Source: Clostridia bacterium (GTDB taxonomy: Bacteria > Bacillota > Clostridia > Oscillospirales > Acutalibacteraceae). From it: a stretch of DNA of 6,509 nucleotides. Every line of letters starts with the position of its first letter. Position 1 is the stretch's first letter. Location of the stretch: contig JAKSQR010000090.1 in NCBI GenBank assembly GCA_024404065.1, positions 1 to 6,509 of the forward strand. The letters are read 5' to 3'. The notes below the pieces were generated by a model, which did not search any database, had not been told where the DNA came from, and saw only the letters and a list, made by a program, of their open reading frames with translations. Below are positions 1 through 5,904 of this stretch, piece after piece. A program made the translations under genes and the position numbers.

Positions 1-344
1 GAAAGGTCGCAAAGCTCAGTAACATCCATACCATAGCCTTCAGACTTGATTCTTACAATGTTTTCGTCATTTTTTGCTGCTACTGCAATAGCATCAAGGT
101 CTACACCACCTGCAAGCACCTTGCCGTGGTTGTGGTCTGTGTGGTTACCACCAATTTCGGTTCTGCCAGGAGCGGAAAAAACTGATACCTCACGGTCACC
201 GCCGTAAATCTCATCAAACTCAGTTGATACTCTGATGTATCTTGCCTTCTGAGCCTCTATATCCTCTGCCTTATAGATAGGGGCAAAAGCGGCATCATAT
301 TTGCCTGCTTTAATATTTTCTCTGAGAAGTGAATTTTTAATCAT
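1..344 (-). CDS. galK: Galactokinase-family sugar kinase, N-terminal part (runs off left edge)
   Basis: Only the first 114 codons are present; the 3' part lies beyond base 1. The reading frame begins with ATG at 344-342 and follows a strong site, AGGAAGG (358-352), 7 nt upstream. The GHMP-kinase galactokinase signature is at residues 58-72, reading APGRTEIGGNHTDHN, and it is followed by the hydrophobic segment VLAGGVDLDAIAVAA. Family members phosphorylate galactose at C1 with ATP in the cytosol (Leloir pathway). The canonical signature is GRxNLIGEHTDY, so the Arg (R61), His (H68) and Asp (D70) of the sugar site are kept, but the usual Glu is Asn (N67). The signature also sits about 25 residues later than in well-studied galactokinases, giving a longer N-terminus. 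The ATG overlaps the stop of the upstream membrane-protein gene (ATGA), so the two are probably co-transcribed and translationally coupled. Family membership is secure; galactose as the substrate is inferred. Confidence 0.85.
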   Translation of the reverse strand, partial: MIKNSLLRENIKAGKYDAAFAPIYKAEDIEAQKARYIRVSTEFDEIYGGDREVSVFSAPGRTEIGGNHTDHNHGKVLAGGVDLDAIAVAAKNDENIVRIKSEGYGMDVTELCDL

Positions 345-1237
345 TTTATTTCCTTCCTTTCTTTAGAGCCTTTATTGTTAGTTTTGTTTTTATTTTCTGA
401 TGCGTTCAGAGCCTTCTTCTGTAATTGCTCTTCAAGCCTTTGCTGATGGCGGATTTCCTGCTTCTTTTTCTGAATTTTTCTTTTGTTAATCCAATCTGTA
501 ACCCATTCAACGGCGGTCCATATACCATTAGCTCCAATAAAGCTCATACCAGTTAAATAGGTAAGTACGATTATGGGGATAAGGAAGCCTGCTCCGAGAG
601 GGTCAAATACATTACTACCTGCAACGGAGAAGGAGATAAGCCTTGGCATAAAGCCAAGCATTGAAAGGCCTAAAAACTTCCAGTAACCAAAATCTATGGA
701 GCCATAAGCGGATGAAATAACATTGATGGGTGTGCCGGGCACTATTCTTAAAGCTACAAGCAGTGCATGGTTGCCCTTGCCGTCCGTTTCAATGGCATTT
801 CGTATGGTGTCACTTTTTCTGAGCCTTTTCCACATAAAGCCTGGTCCAAACTTTTTGCCCCAGAAATACTTTATGGAGAAAAGTAAAAACATACCAAATA
901 AATTGAGTGGTATGGAAATATACAGCTTACCGGGGAAGCAGAAAGCTGAAATAGCACAGACTGTAGTGGTAAAATAAACAGGTATAAAGGTTTTACCAAT
1001 AAACAGCATAATTATTACGGCTATAATTTCCCAGGTTATTCCTAATTCCTTAACGCCCATTTCAAGAGCATTCTGATACTCTATAAGCTTCAGCTTTATC
1101 AGGTCATAGGATGCCCACAGGTTTCTGAAAAATGGAACATTCTTTGATAAAAGCACAAGCGTGAGTGCTAAGGAAATAAGTATCAGGATAAAGCCACCGG
1201 GGAACAGCCACTTTTTCTTGAATTTTCGTTTTTTCAA
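341..1237 (-). CDS. TVP38/TMEM64 (DedA/VTT-type) integral membrane protein
   Basis: The product is a 298-residue membrane protein. A basic N-terminus (KKRKFKKK) is followed by a first transmembrane helix at about residues 13-31. Further hydrophobic segments lie near 70-99, 104-124, 186-207 and 214-236. The central part matches the SNARE-associated/VTT domain, with LRIVPGTPINVISSAYG (residues 163-179) resembling the conserved R-x-x-P-x-x-P re-entrant-loop motif of TVP38/DedA proteins. These are thought to move or scramble lipids across the membrane; the substrate here is unknown. Residues 249-298 form a highly charged Lys/Glu/Gln-rich, probably cytoplasmic, tail with coiled-coil character. I start the gene at TTG (1237-1235) because AAAGGTGG (1252-1244) lies 6 nt upstream. 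A longer frame opens at GTG 1348, but it has no ribosome site and would cross the promoter. The stop overlaps the galactokinase start by 4 nt. Family call is firm; start moderately firm. Confidence 0.85.
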   Translation of the reverse strand: MKKRKFKKKWLFPGGFILILISLALTLVLLSKNVPFFRNLWASYDLIKLKLIEYQNALEMGVKELGITWEIIAVIIMLFIGKTFIPVYFTTTVCAISAFCFPGKLYISIPLNLFGMFLLFSIKYFWGKKFGPGFMWKRLRKSDTIRNAIETDGKGNHALLVALRIVPGTPINVISSAYGSIDFGYWKFLGLSMLGFMPRLISFSVAGSNVFDPLGAGFLIPIIVLTYLTGMSFIGANGIWTAVEWVTDWINKRKIQKKKQEIRHQQRLEEQLQKKALNASENKNKTNNKGSKERKEIK

Positions 1238-1243
1238 AACAAT

Positions 1244-1252
1244 CCACCTTTT
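1244..1252 (-). promoter_or_regulatory. Ribosome binding site fixing the TTG start of the DedA-type gene
   Basis: On the minus strand this reads AAAAGGTGG or close to it, a near-complete anti-16S match ending 6 nt before TTG (1237-1235). No ATG lies at a usable distance, so TTG is the most likely initiator. Confidence 0.7.
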
Positions 1253-1279
1253 ATCGCAAAATAACGCAATATATAAATT

Positions 1280-1308
1280 ATTATATATAAAAGCAAGTGA
1301 AATATCAA
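1280..1308 (-). promoter_or_regulatory. Predicted sigma-A promoter for the DedA-galK transcription unit
   Basis: On the minus strand, TTGATA (1308-1303) and TATAAT (1285-1280) are separated by exactly 17 nt, which is close to the consensus for the vegetative sigma factor. Transcription would begin near 1273, leaving a leader of about 36 nt before the TTG start. An alternative weaker pair, TTGCTT (1296-1291) and TATATT (1273-1268), also has a 17-nt spacer. This position supports starting the gene at 1237 and not at 1348. Confidence 0.7.
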
Positions 1309-1337
1309 TCTTTTTATTTAAAAAGCGAAAATAATAA

Positions 1338-1366
1338 GTGAAAATCACAAATATCTGTGCTATAAT
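1338..1366 (+). promoter_or_regulatory. Predicted extended -10 promoter for the hydroxyacid dehydrogenase gene
   Basis: TGC-TATAAT (1358-1366) is an extended -10 element. A weaker -35-like GTGAAA (1338-1343) lies 17 nt upstream of it. Start of transcription would fall near 1373, so the leader is only about 15 nt and begins almost at the ribosome binding site (1374-1378). It is divergent from the DedA-galK promoter, 30 bp away. Confidence 0.65.
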
Positions 1367-1387
1367 AATCCACAGGAGATGATTAGT

Positions 1388-2335
1388 ATGAAAATTGTAA
1401 TACTTGATGGCTATGCTGAAAACCCCGGTGACCTTTCATGGGACTGGCTTTCAGAGTATGGCGAATACACTGTTTATGACCGCACCCCTGCAGATAAAAT
1501 ACTTGAGAGGGCAGAGGGCTGTGAGGTCGTTATAACAAATAAAACACCCCTTCCCAAAGAGGTGCTTGAAAAGCTTACTGAGCTCAAATATGTAGGCCTG
1601 CTCTCAACAGGCTATAATGTAGTGGATTGGGAGTATTGCAAGAGCAAAAATATCCCTGTTTCAAATATACCTTCCTACTCTACTGAGGCTGTGGCACAGT
1701 GCGTATTTGCCCACATTTTGGAGCATACAAACGCAGTTAAAAAGCACAGCGATTCTGTACATAGTGGCGATTGGTCACGCAGCGCAGATTTCTGCTATCA
1801 GGTAGCACCTCTTATGGAGCTTAACGGCAAAACAATGGGCATTATCGGCTTTGGTAAAATCGGCAAGGCAGTGGCAGATTTAGCCCTTGCATTTGGTATG
1901 AAGGTGCTTGCAAATACAAACCATCCTGCACCTTATAAAAGTGTGGAATTTGCGGCAAAAGACGAGATTGCAGAGAAGGCAGATTTCATCTCATTCCATT
2001 GCCCATTGACCCCTGAAACAACAGGTATGGTAAATGCAGATTTTCTTTCAAAAATGAAGAAAAATGCCGTTGTTATCAATACCTCCCGTGGCCCTGTAAT
2101 TGACGAAAATGCCCTTGCTGACGCCCTTAAAAACGGCACAATCGCAGGCGCAGGTCTTGACGTAATGTGCGTTGAACCACCTAAGGCAGATAACCCCTTA
2201 TTCGGGCTTGATAATATTACAATTACACCCCATATTGCATGGGCAGGTTTTGAGACAAGAGAAAGACTTATGGGCATCTGTAAGGATAACCTTAAAGCTT
2301 ATGCAGAGGGCAACCCTCAGAATGTAGTTTACTGA
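1388..2335 (+). CDS. D-isomer-specific 2-hydroxyacid dehydrogenase (glycerate dehydrogenase/hydroxypyruvate reductase-like)
   Basis: This 315-residue cytosolic enzyme is expected to interconvert a 2-oxoacid and the D-2-hydroxyacid with a nicotinamide cofactor. The N-terminal catalytic subdomain is followed by a Rossmann fold with GFGKIG (residues 154-159). The family's catalytic triad is complete: Arg234 in NTSRGPVID, Glu263 in DVMCVEPP, and His282 in TPHIAW. The length is typical of the family. At the end of the second Rossmann strand the sequence reads VLANTNHP, without the acidic residue that usually selects NAD over NADP, so NADP use is possible. The in-frame ATG at 1379 overlaps the AGGAG site (1374-1378). 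I therefore start at the ATG at 1388, 9 nt after that site. The gene is monocistronic, ending in a hairpin terminator 19 bp after the stop. Subfamily and substrate (hydroxypyruvate, glyoxylate, or another 2-oxoacid) cannot be settled from sequence alone. Confidence 0.92.
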   Translation: MKIVILDGYAENPGDLSWDWLSEYGEYTVYDRTPADKILERAEGCEVVITNKTPLPKEVLEKLTELKYVGLLSTGYNVVDWEYCKSKNIPVSNIPSYSTEAVAQCVFAHILEHTNAVKKHSDSVHSGDWSRSADFCYQVAPLMELNGKTMGIIGFGKIGKAVADLALAFGMKVLANTNHPAPYKSVEFAAKDEIAEKADFISFHCPLTPETTGMVNADFLSKMKKNAVVINTSRGPVIDENALADALKNGTIAGAGLDVMCVEPPKADNPLFGLDNITITPHIAWAGFETRERLMGICKDNLKAYAEGNPQNVVY

Positions 2336-2354
2336 TAAATATGAGCATAATTAA

Positions 2355-2388
2355 AGCCGCAGAAGTTTTATTCTGCGGCTGATTTTTT
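2355..2388 (+). terminator. Rho-independent terminator between convergent genes
   Basis: A perfect 10-bp stem, AGCCGCAGAA (2355-2364) with TTCTGCGGCT (2371-2380), encloses the 6-nt loop GTTTTA and is followed by GA and six T residues (2383-2388). It ends the dehydrogenase transcript. Read from the other strand the hairpin is followed by TTTAATTAT, so it may also weakly terminate the epimerase gene, whose stop codon is at 2389-2387. Confidence 0.9.
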
Positions 2389-3232
2389 ATTTTATTATTT
2401 CTGCCTTCCAGGGGAATACAAAGGTTTTGCCAGCCTCAAGAGAAACAATTTCTCTCTTAACTGAGATGTCTTTATTTTCAACAGGATTATCGTTAATACC
2501 ATGCCATGGCTCAATGCACACATAAGGTGCGCCGGGCTTTGCCCATATACCAAGCACAGGGCAGTCACCAAAGGTGAATTCCACTTCGTTTTCGCCCTTT
2601 ATGCGTAATTTTTTGCTCTGCATACCAGAGAGGATAAGTGCATCAGGCTCAAAGATTTCCTTTGTGATTTCAATAGTGCTTTCGTTGTTGAGAAGGGGGA
2701 ATTTCTCAGGCATAAGCATATTTGTTTTATCAATTCTTTCAGTGCAGATTGTTTCGGGCTTTTCAAACTCAATAATATCACCAACCTTGCAGTTGAAGGC
2801 AGGGTGAGCGCCGATTGAAAAATACATTGTCTTATCAGACTTATTCTCAACAGTAAGAGTGTTAATAATTGCGTTGCCCTCAAGCTCAAAGGTTGCTGTA
2901 AGTAAAAATTCCCAAGGGTATTTTTCCATAGTTTCTTCGCTGTCCTGAAGGGTGAAAACAGCCTTGTTGCCACTGCATTCCTTCATATTGAAAAGCATTT
3001 TTCTTGCAAAGCCGTGCTTAGGCATATTGTAGGCTTTGCCGTTATATAAAAATCTGTCAGAATTAAGCTGACCGATTACGGGGAAAAGGATAGGTGCCTG
3101 ACCATACCACCATTCAGGTATGCCCTGCCACATATACTCCTTACCATTCTGCTTAGATTTAAGTGAGTGAAGCTCTGCACCCATATCATTTATCTCACAG
3201 GTGAGATACTCATTTTCAATTTTATAGTACAT
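2387..3232 (-). CDS. LacX-like aldose 1-epimerase family protein
   Basis: The 281-residue product matches the LacX branch of the galactose-mutarotase superfamily, which interconverts the anomers of aldoses or acts on related sugars in the cytosol. Residues expected in the active site are visible: Arg60 in NSDRFLYNG, His73 in KHGFAR, His143 in GAHPAF, and Glu241 in CIEPWHG. These correspond to the two His and the general-base Glu of mutarotases. There is no signal peptide. The ATG at 3232 has GGAGGA (3244-3239) 6 nt upstream. The gene is a single-gene unit, convergent with the dehydrogenase and divergent from the lyase gene. A galactokinase-family gene lies 2 kb away on the same strand, which fits a sugar role, but a shared pathway is not demonstrated. 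LacX proteins are poorly characterised, so the true substrate is open. Confidence 0.88.
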   Translation of the reverse strand: MYYKIENEYLTCEINDMGAELHSLKSKQNGKEYMWQGIPEWWYGQAPILFPVIGQLNSDRFLYNGKAYNMPKHGFARKMLFNMKECSGNKAVFTLQDSEETMEKYPWEFLLTATFELEGNAIINTLTVENKSDKTMYFSIGAHPAFNCKVGDIIEFEKPETICTERIDKTNMLMPEKFPLLNNESTIEITKEIFEPDALILSGMQSKKLRIKGENEVEFTFGDCPVLGIWAKPGAPYVCIEPWHGINDNPVENKDISVKREIVSLEAGKTFVFPWKAEIIK

Positions 3233-3265
3233 TTTTAATCCTCCATAAGAATTATTTGCTATTTA

Positions 3266-3294
3266 ATTTTACAATTCTTACGCCGTAAAGTCAA
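3266..3294 (-). promoter_or_regulatory. Predicted sigma-A promoter of the aldose epimerase gene, with a spacer palindrome
   Basis: On the minus strand, TTGACT (3294-3289) and TAAAAT (3271-3266) are 17 nt apart. Transcription would start near 3259, giving a leader of about 27 nt. The spacer contains an 11-bp palindrome, TTACGCCGTAA (3278-3288), centred between the two boxes, a position where a bound repressor would block RNA polymerase. An operator function is speculative. Confidence 0.7.
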
Positions 3295-3340
3295 CCACTG
3301 AAAGCAAGGCTATAATTAACAGTATGTTCACTATTTTATA

Positions 3341-3369
3341 TTGATTTTTACAGGCAAAATGTATATAAT
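3341..3369 (+). promoter_or_regulatory. Predicted sigma-A promoter of the lyase-phosphatase unit
   Basis: TTGATT (3341-3346) and a perfect TATAAT (3364-3369) are 17 nt apart. Transcription would start near 3376, leaving a leader of about 48 nt before ATG 3424. This is one of the best promoter matches in the window. Confidence 0.75.
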
Positions 3370-3379
3370 ATAAGAGCAT

Positions 3380-3396
3380 GGGTTACTGCGTGACCC
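3380..3396 (+). promoter_or_regulatory. Inverted repeat / small hairpin at the start of the lyase leader
   Basis: GGGTTAC (3380-3386) can pair with GTGACCC (3390-3396) through 7 pairs, one of them G-U, around a TGC loop. It begins about 4 nt after the predicted transcription start and is GC-rich in AT-rich surroundings. It could be a 5' mRNA-stabilising hairpin or an operator. It has no T-run, so it is not a terminator. Confidence 0.45.
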
Positions 3397-3423
3397 GACT
3401 AACTATGATAAGAGGTAATAAAA

Positions 3424-4320
3424 ATGTCTGGCTATAATGAATTTTCAGGCGTATATTCCCTTCTTCTCACCCCCTTCAATGAGGACAGAAGTGTTGATTA
3501 CAAAGCATACGAGGAATATGTTCAGTGGCAGGCTGCATTTGGTCCACAGCATCTTTTTGCAAACTGCGGTTCATCTGAGATGACACAGCTCACCTTTGAA
3601 GAAAGAATTAAACTTGCAGGCCTTGCTGTTAAAAATTCAGCAGGTGTACCTGTTTATGCTACTGCTAACCTTCAGGCAGAGCAGGATAAAGAAATTGAAG
3701 AGATTAAGGCACTTGAGCAGCAGGGCGTAGCAGGTCTTGTATTTGTTACTAAAGGTATGTGCGATAAGCCTGAGGAGCAGTATGAGTACCTATCAAAGCT
3801 TGCTACCTATACAGAGCTTCCCGTTGTGCTTTACGAATTTCCCGGTATGAAACCTCATCTTATGGATGTAGAGGTTTATGGCAGGCTTGTTGCAACAGGC
3901 AGATTCAAAGGTATTAAGGATACCACCTGCACCATGGCAGATATCAATAAAAAAATTGCTGTTCAGGGCGAAAGTAATGTTCTTCAGGCAAATATCCCCC
4001 TTCTTTATGATGCCTACGAAAGTGGTGCAAGGGGCGTAGTAGCAACACCCACCACCTGCGGTACAGATTTATTTGTAAAGATGTGGGATGAATGGGTTAA
4101 GGGCGATAAGGAAGCCGCTGAAAAGACATATTTCCAGATTATAAACCTTGATAACGCAATAGATTCAGGCTTTATGGCAAGTGCAAAGTACCTTTGCAAG
4201 TGCAGAGGTGTTAATATGAATTGGTACACAAGATGCGGTCATCAGCTCAGCGAAGCAAGGATGAGAAGCATTGAAGCCTATGTAGATTGGGCTACCTCAG
4301 AAGGAATTTTGAAGAGATAA
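3424..4320 (+). CDS. DHDPS/N-acetylneuraminate lyase family aldolase, atypical
   Basis: The 298-residue product is a (beta/alpha)8-barrel class I aldolase/dehydratase of the DapA/NanA family, which acts through a Schiff base with a 2-oxoacid. The Schiff-base lysine is Lys165 in FKGIKDTT, and the proton-relay Tyr is Tyr137 in VVLYEFPG. The pyruvate-binding loop reads CGSSEMTQLT (residues 48-57), where DHDPS has GTTGE. The segment VTKGMCDKPEEQYEYL (108-123) replaces the usual TPYYNKP, so the second DHDPS tyrosine is absent. These changes argue against lysine biosynthesis and for a sugar-acid or other 2-oxoacid lyase/dehydratase; the substrate is unknown. AGAGG (3411-3415) lies 8 nt before the ATG. 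The phosphatase gene follows after 19 bp with no terminator between, so the two are probably co-transcribed. Confidence 0.88.
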   Translation: MSGYNEFSGVYSLLLTPFNEDRSVDYKAYEEYVQWQAAFGPQHLFANCGSSEMTQLTFEERIKLAGLAVKNSAGVPVYATANLQAEQDKEIEEIKALEQQGVAGLVFVTKGMCDKPEEQYEYLSKLATYTELPVVLYEFPGMKPHLMDVEVYGRLVATGRFKGIKDTTCTMADINKKIAVQGESNVLQANIPLLYDAYESGARGVVATPTTCGTDLFVKMWDEWVKGDKEAAEKTYFQIINLDNAIDSGFMASAKYLCKCRGVNMNWYTRCGHQLSEARMRSIEAYVDWATSEGILKR

Positions 4321-4339
4321 TCATTTAAGTGAGGATTAT

Positions 4340-5890
4340 ATGAAAAAATTAAGCGCTAATGTGTGTGCTTTTACCCATGAGGGCAGAGTACGCAAAGAGA
4401 ATGAAGATAACTACAGCCTTAACGGCAAGCATACAGGCAGTGAAGGCGGCATCAAAAAGGGTGCAGCTTATGTGCAGAAGGTTTCAGAGCCCTTCCATCT
4501 TTCAGTTTGTGATGGTATGGGTGGCGAAAGCCATGGCGAATTAGCCTCATCCATAGCCGTTTCCACAATAGTTGAAAATGCACAGAAGGTTTACGACAGC
4601 GGTGATGATTTTGCCTATGCAATCTCTACACTTCTTGATGAAGCCAATACAAAAATCTGCAGTGAAATCAGCCGTGTAGGCAAGCGTATGGGTACAACCC
4701 TTGCAGCAGTTTATGCAGTAAAGGGCAAGCTTATCTGCACAAGCCTTGGCGATACAAGAATTTACCATTTCCACAATGGCATTCTTCAGCAGGCAAGCTT
4801 TGACCACACCCACGCACAGGGCATTATAGATTCAGGTGCTGTTTCTGCAGACGAAATAAGCACTATTCCTGACGCAAAAAGGCTTACAAAGCACCTTGGC
4901 GTGCTTCCCGGTGAGGGCTCACTTCAGCCCAACATCAGCGTAATTGATGATGTTGATAATGGTGATGTAATTCTTTTATGCTCAGATGGTCTTACCGATA
5001 TGCTTTCCGATGACGACATCTCATCAATAGTTGCCAGCGCTGATACACCTCAGGATGTTACCAGCAAGCTTGCTAAAATGGCACTTGAAAGAGGCGGCAA
5101 GGATAACTTAACAGTTTTGGTTGCATTTATGGAAACTGAAGATAACGCAGTTTTTGCACCAATCGCAAAGGCTATGGTAGGCGGTAAAGCTCCCGATTAT
5201 GAGGAGGAATACCGTGAATCTTACGGCACAGCAGAGGCTGCAGAGGGTCAGTCACCCTACGTTAATGCGGATGCAACAGCCTACGAAAAGCCCGTTGATA
5301 AAAAGAAAATTCTCACCATTGTTGGTATAGCAGTAGGCGTACTTTTAGTGCTTGCAGTAGCAGTGCTTATCATTGTTCAGGCAAAGAAAAATGGCGCTAA
5401 AAATGAAACTACAACCACATCACTTGATGATTATTATGGAGCTTACACCACAGTTGAGCCCACAGCAAGTGTAACACTTGAAACAAGCACAACCGAGGAG
5501 GTTACATTACCTTCAGACGAAAGCTCAACAGACGATTCATCAACTGATAATTCAAGTGTTTTCCCCAATACTACAATACCCACCAAAAAGAATTACGGCT
5601 CAGGTGAGGGCATAGTAACAAAGAAACCAACCACCAATACAACTAAGAGACCTTCAAGCACAGGCAATGGTGGTAACAACACAACAGCAACCACAAAGAA
5701 TAATGATACCTCCTCAGGTACAACAGCATCTACATCAGCTACTACCACCGAAGATACCACAAGAGAAAAAGACATAAATGGTGGCGGCAATGGTGCTACC
5801 AGACCTCCCCAGACACAGGCAACAGAGGCAACTCAGGCACCTACTGATGCTCCTCAGTCATCAAATGAAGCCCCTGAAGATGCACAATAA
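4340..5890 (+). CDS. PP2C-type Ser/Thr protein phosphatase with membrane anchor and Thr/Ser-rich tail
   Basis: The 516-residue product has an N-terminal cytoplasmic PP2C (PPM) domain at about residues 5-264. It should remove phosphate from Ser/Thr proteins using Mn or Mg, opposing a Hanks-type kinase. Metal-site residues are visible: Asp23 in KENEDN, Asp58 in CDGMGG, Asp138 in LGDTR, Asp216 in CSDGLTD, and Asp255 in GGKDN. The domain carries an extra loop of about 20 residues (28-50) between the first and second strands. An acidic linker (265-320) leads to KKK and one transmembrane helix (about 324-347). The last 169 residues are low complexity, about one third Ser or Thr, with Asn, Gly and Pro, and would be outside the cell. 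Bacterial PrpC/Stp homologues are usually about 240-260 residues and soluble. No kinase gene is adjacent. GAGG (4331-4334) lies 5 nt before the ATG. Phosphatase call is firm; the outer tail's role is unknown. Confidence 0.9.
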   Translation: MKKLSANVCAFTHEGRVRKENEDNYSLNGKHTGSEGGIKKGAAYVQKVSEPFHLSVCDGMGGESHGELASSIAVSTIVENAQKVYDSGDDFAYAISTLLDEANTKICSEISRVGKRMGTTLAAVYAVKGKLICTSLGDTRIYHFHNGILQQASFDHTHAQGIIDSGAVSADEISTIPDAKRLTKHLGVLPGEGSLQPNISVIDDVDNGDVILLCSDGLTDMLSDDDISSIVASADTPQDVTSKLAKMALERGGKDNLTVLVAFMETEDNAVFAPIAKAMVGGKAPDYEEEYRESYGTAEAAEGQSPYVNADATAYEKPVDKKKILTIVGIAVGVLLVLAVAVLIIVQAKKNGAKNETTTTSLDDYYGAYTTVEPTASVTLETSTTEEVTLPSDESSTDDSSTDNSSVFPNTTIPTKKNYGSGEGIVTKKPTTNTTKRPSSTGNGGNNTTATTKNNDTSSGTTASTSATTTEDTTREKDINGGGNGATRPPQTQATEATQAPTDAPQSSNEAPEDAQ

Positions 5891-5904
5891 TTTCATAAAT
5901 ATAA

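Noticed and set aside
723..977. Open frame of 84 codons on the plus strand
   Set aside because: It lies wholly antisense inside the DedA-type gene, has no recognisable family features, and mirrors the codons of the real gene.
1379..1387. ATG at 1379 as the dehydrogenase start
   Set aside because: It overlaps the AGGAG ribosome site, leaving no spacing; ATG 1388 is correctly spaced and aligns better with family N-termini (MKIVILDG).
1933..2277. Open frame of 114 codons on the minus strand
   Set aside because: It is antisense to the well-supported dehydrogenase, across its catalytic motifs, so it is a shadow frame.
2599..2973. Open frame of 124 codons on the minus strand, in another frame of the epimerase gene
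   Set aside because: The epimerase frame has all the family motifs and a strong ribosome site. This overlapping frame has low-complexity Leu/Ser-rich content and no domain.
3311..3316. TATAAT in the plus direction as a second lyase promoter
   Set aside because: No acceptable -35 element lies 16-18 nt upstream, and the promoter at 3341-3369 is far better.
3376..3423. Riboswitch or attenuator in the lyase leader
   Set aside because: The predicted leader is only about 48 nt, with one 7-bp hairpin and no T-run or alternative pairing large enough for a known riboswitch class.
5593..5790. Val-rich open frame antisense to the phosphatase tail, resembling a small hydrophobic protein
   Set aside because: The Val/Pro runs are just the reverse complement of the Thr/Ser repeats in the tail; no ribosome site or family match is visible.
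5401..5880. Possible tandem DNA repeat or recent expansion in the Thr-rich tail
   Set aside because: The protein is low complexity, but Thr codons vary and no exact DNA unit repeats in register, so it is not a simple tandem repeat.
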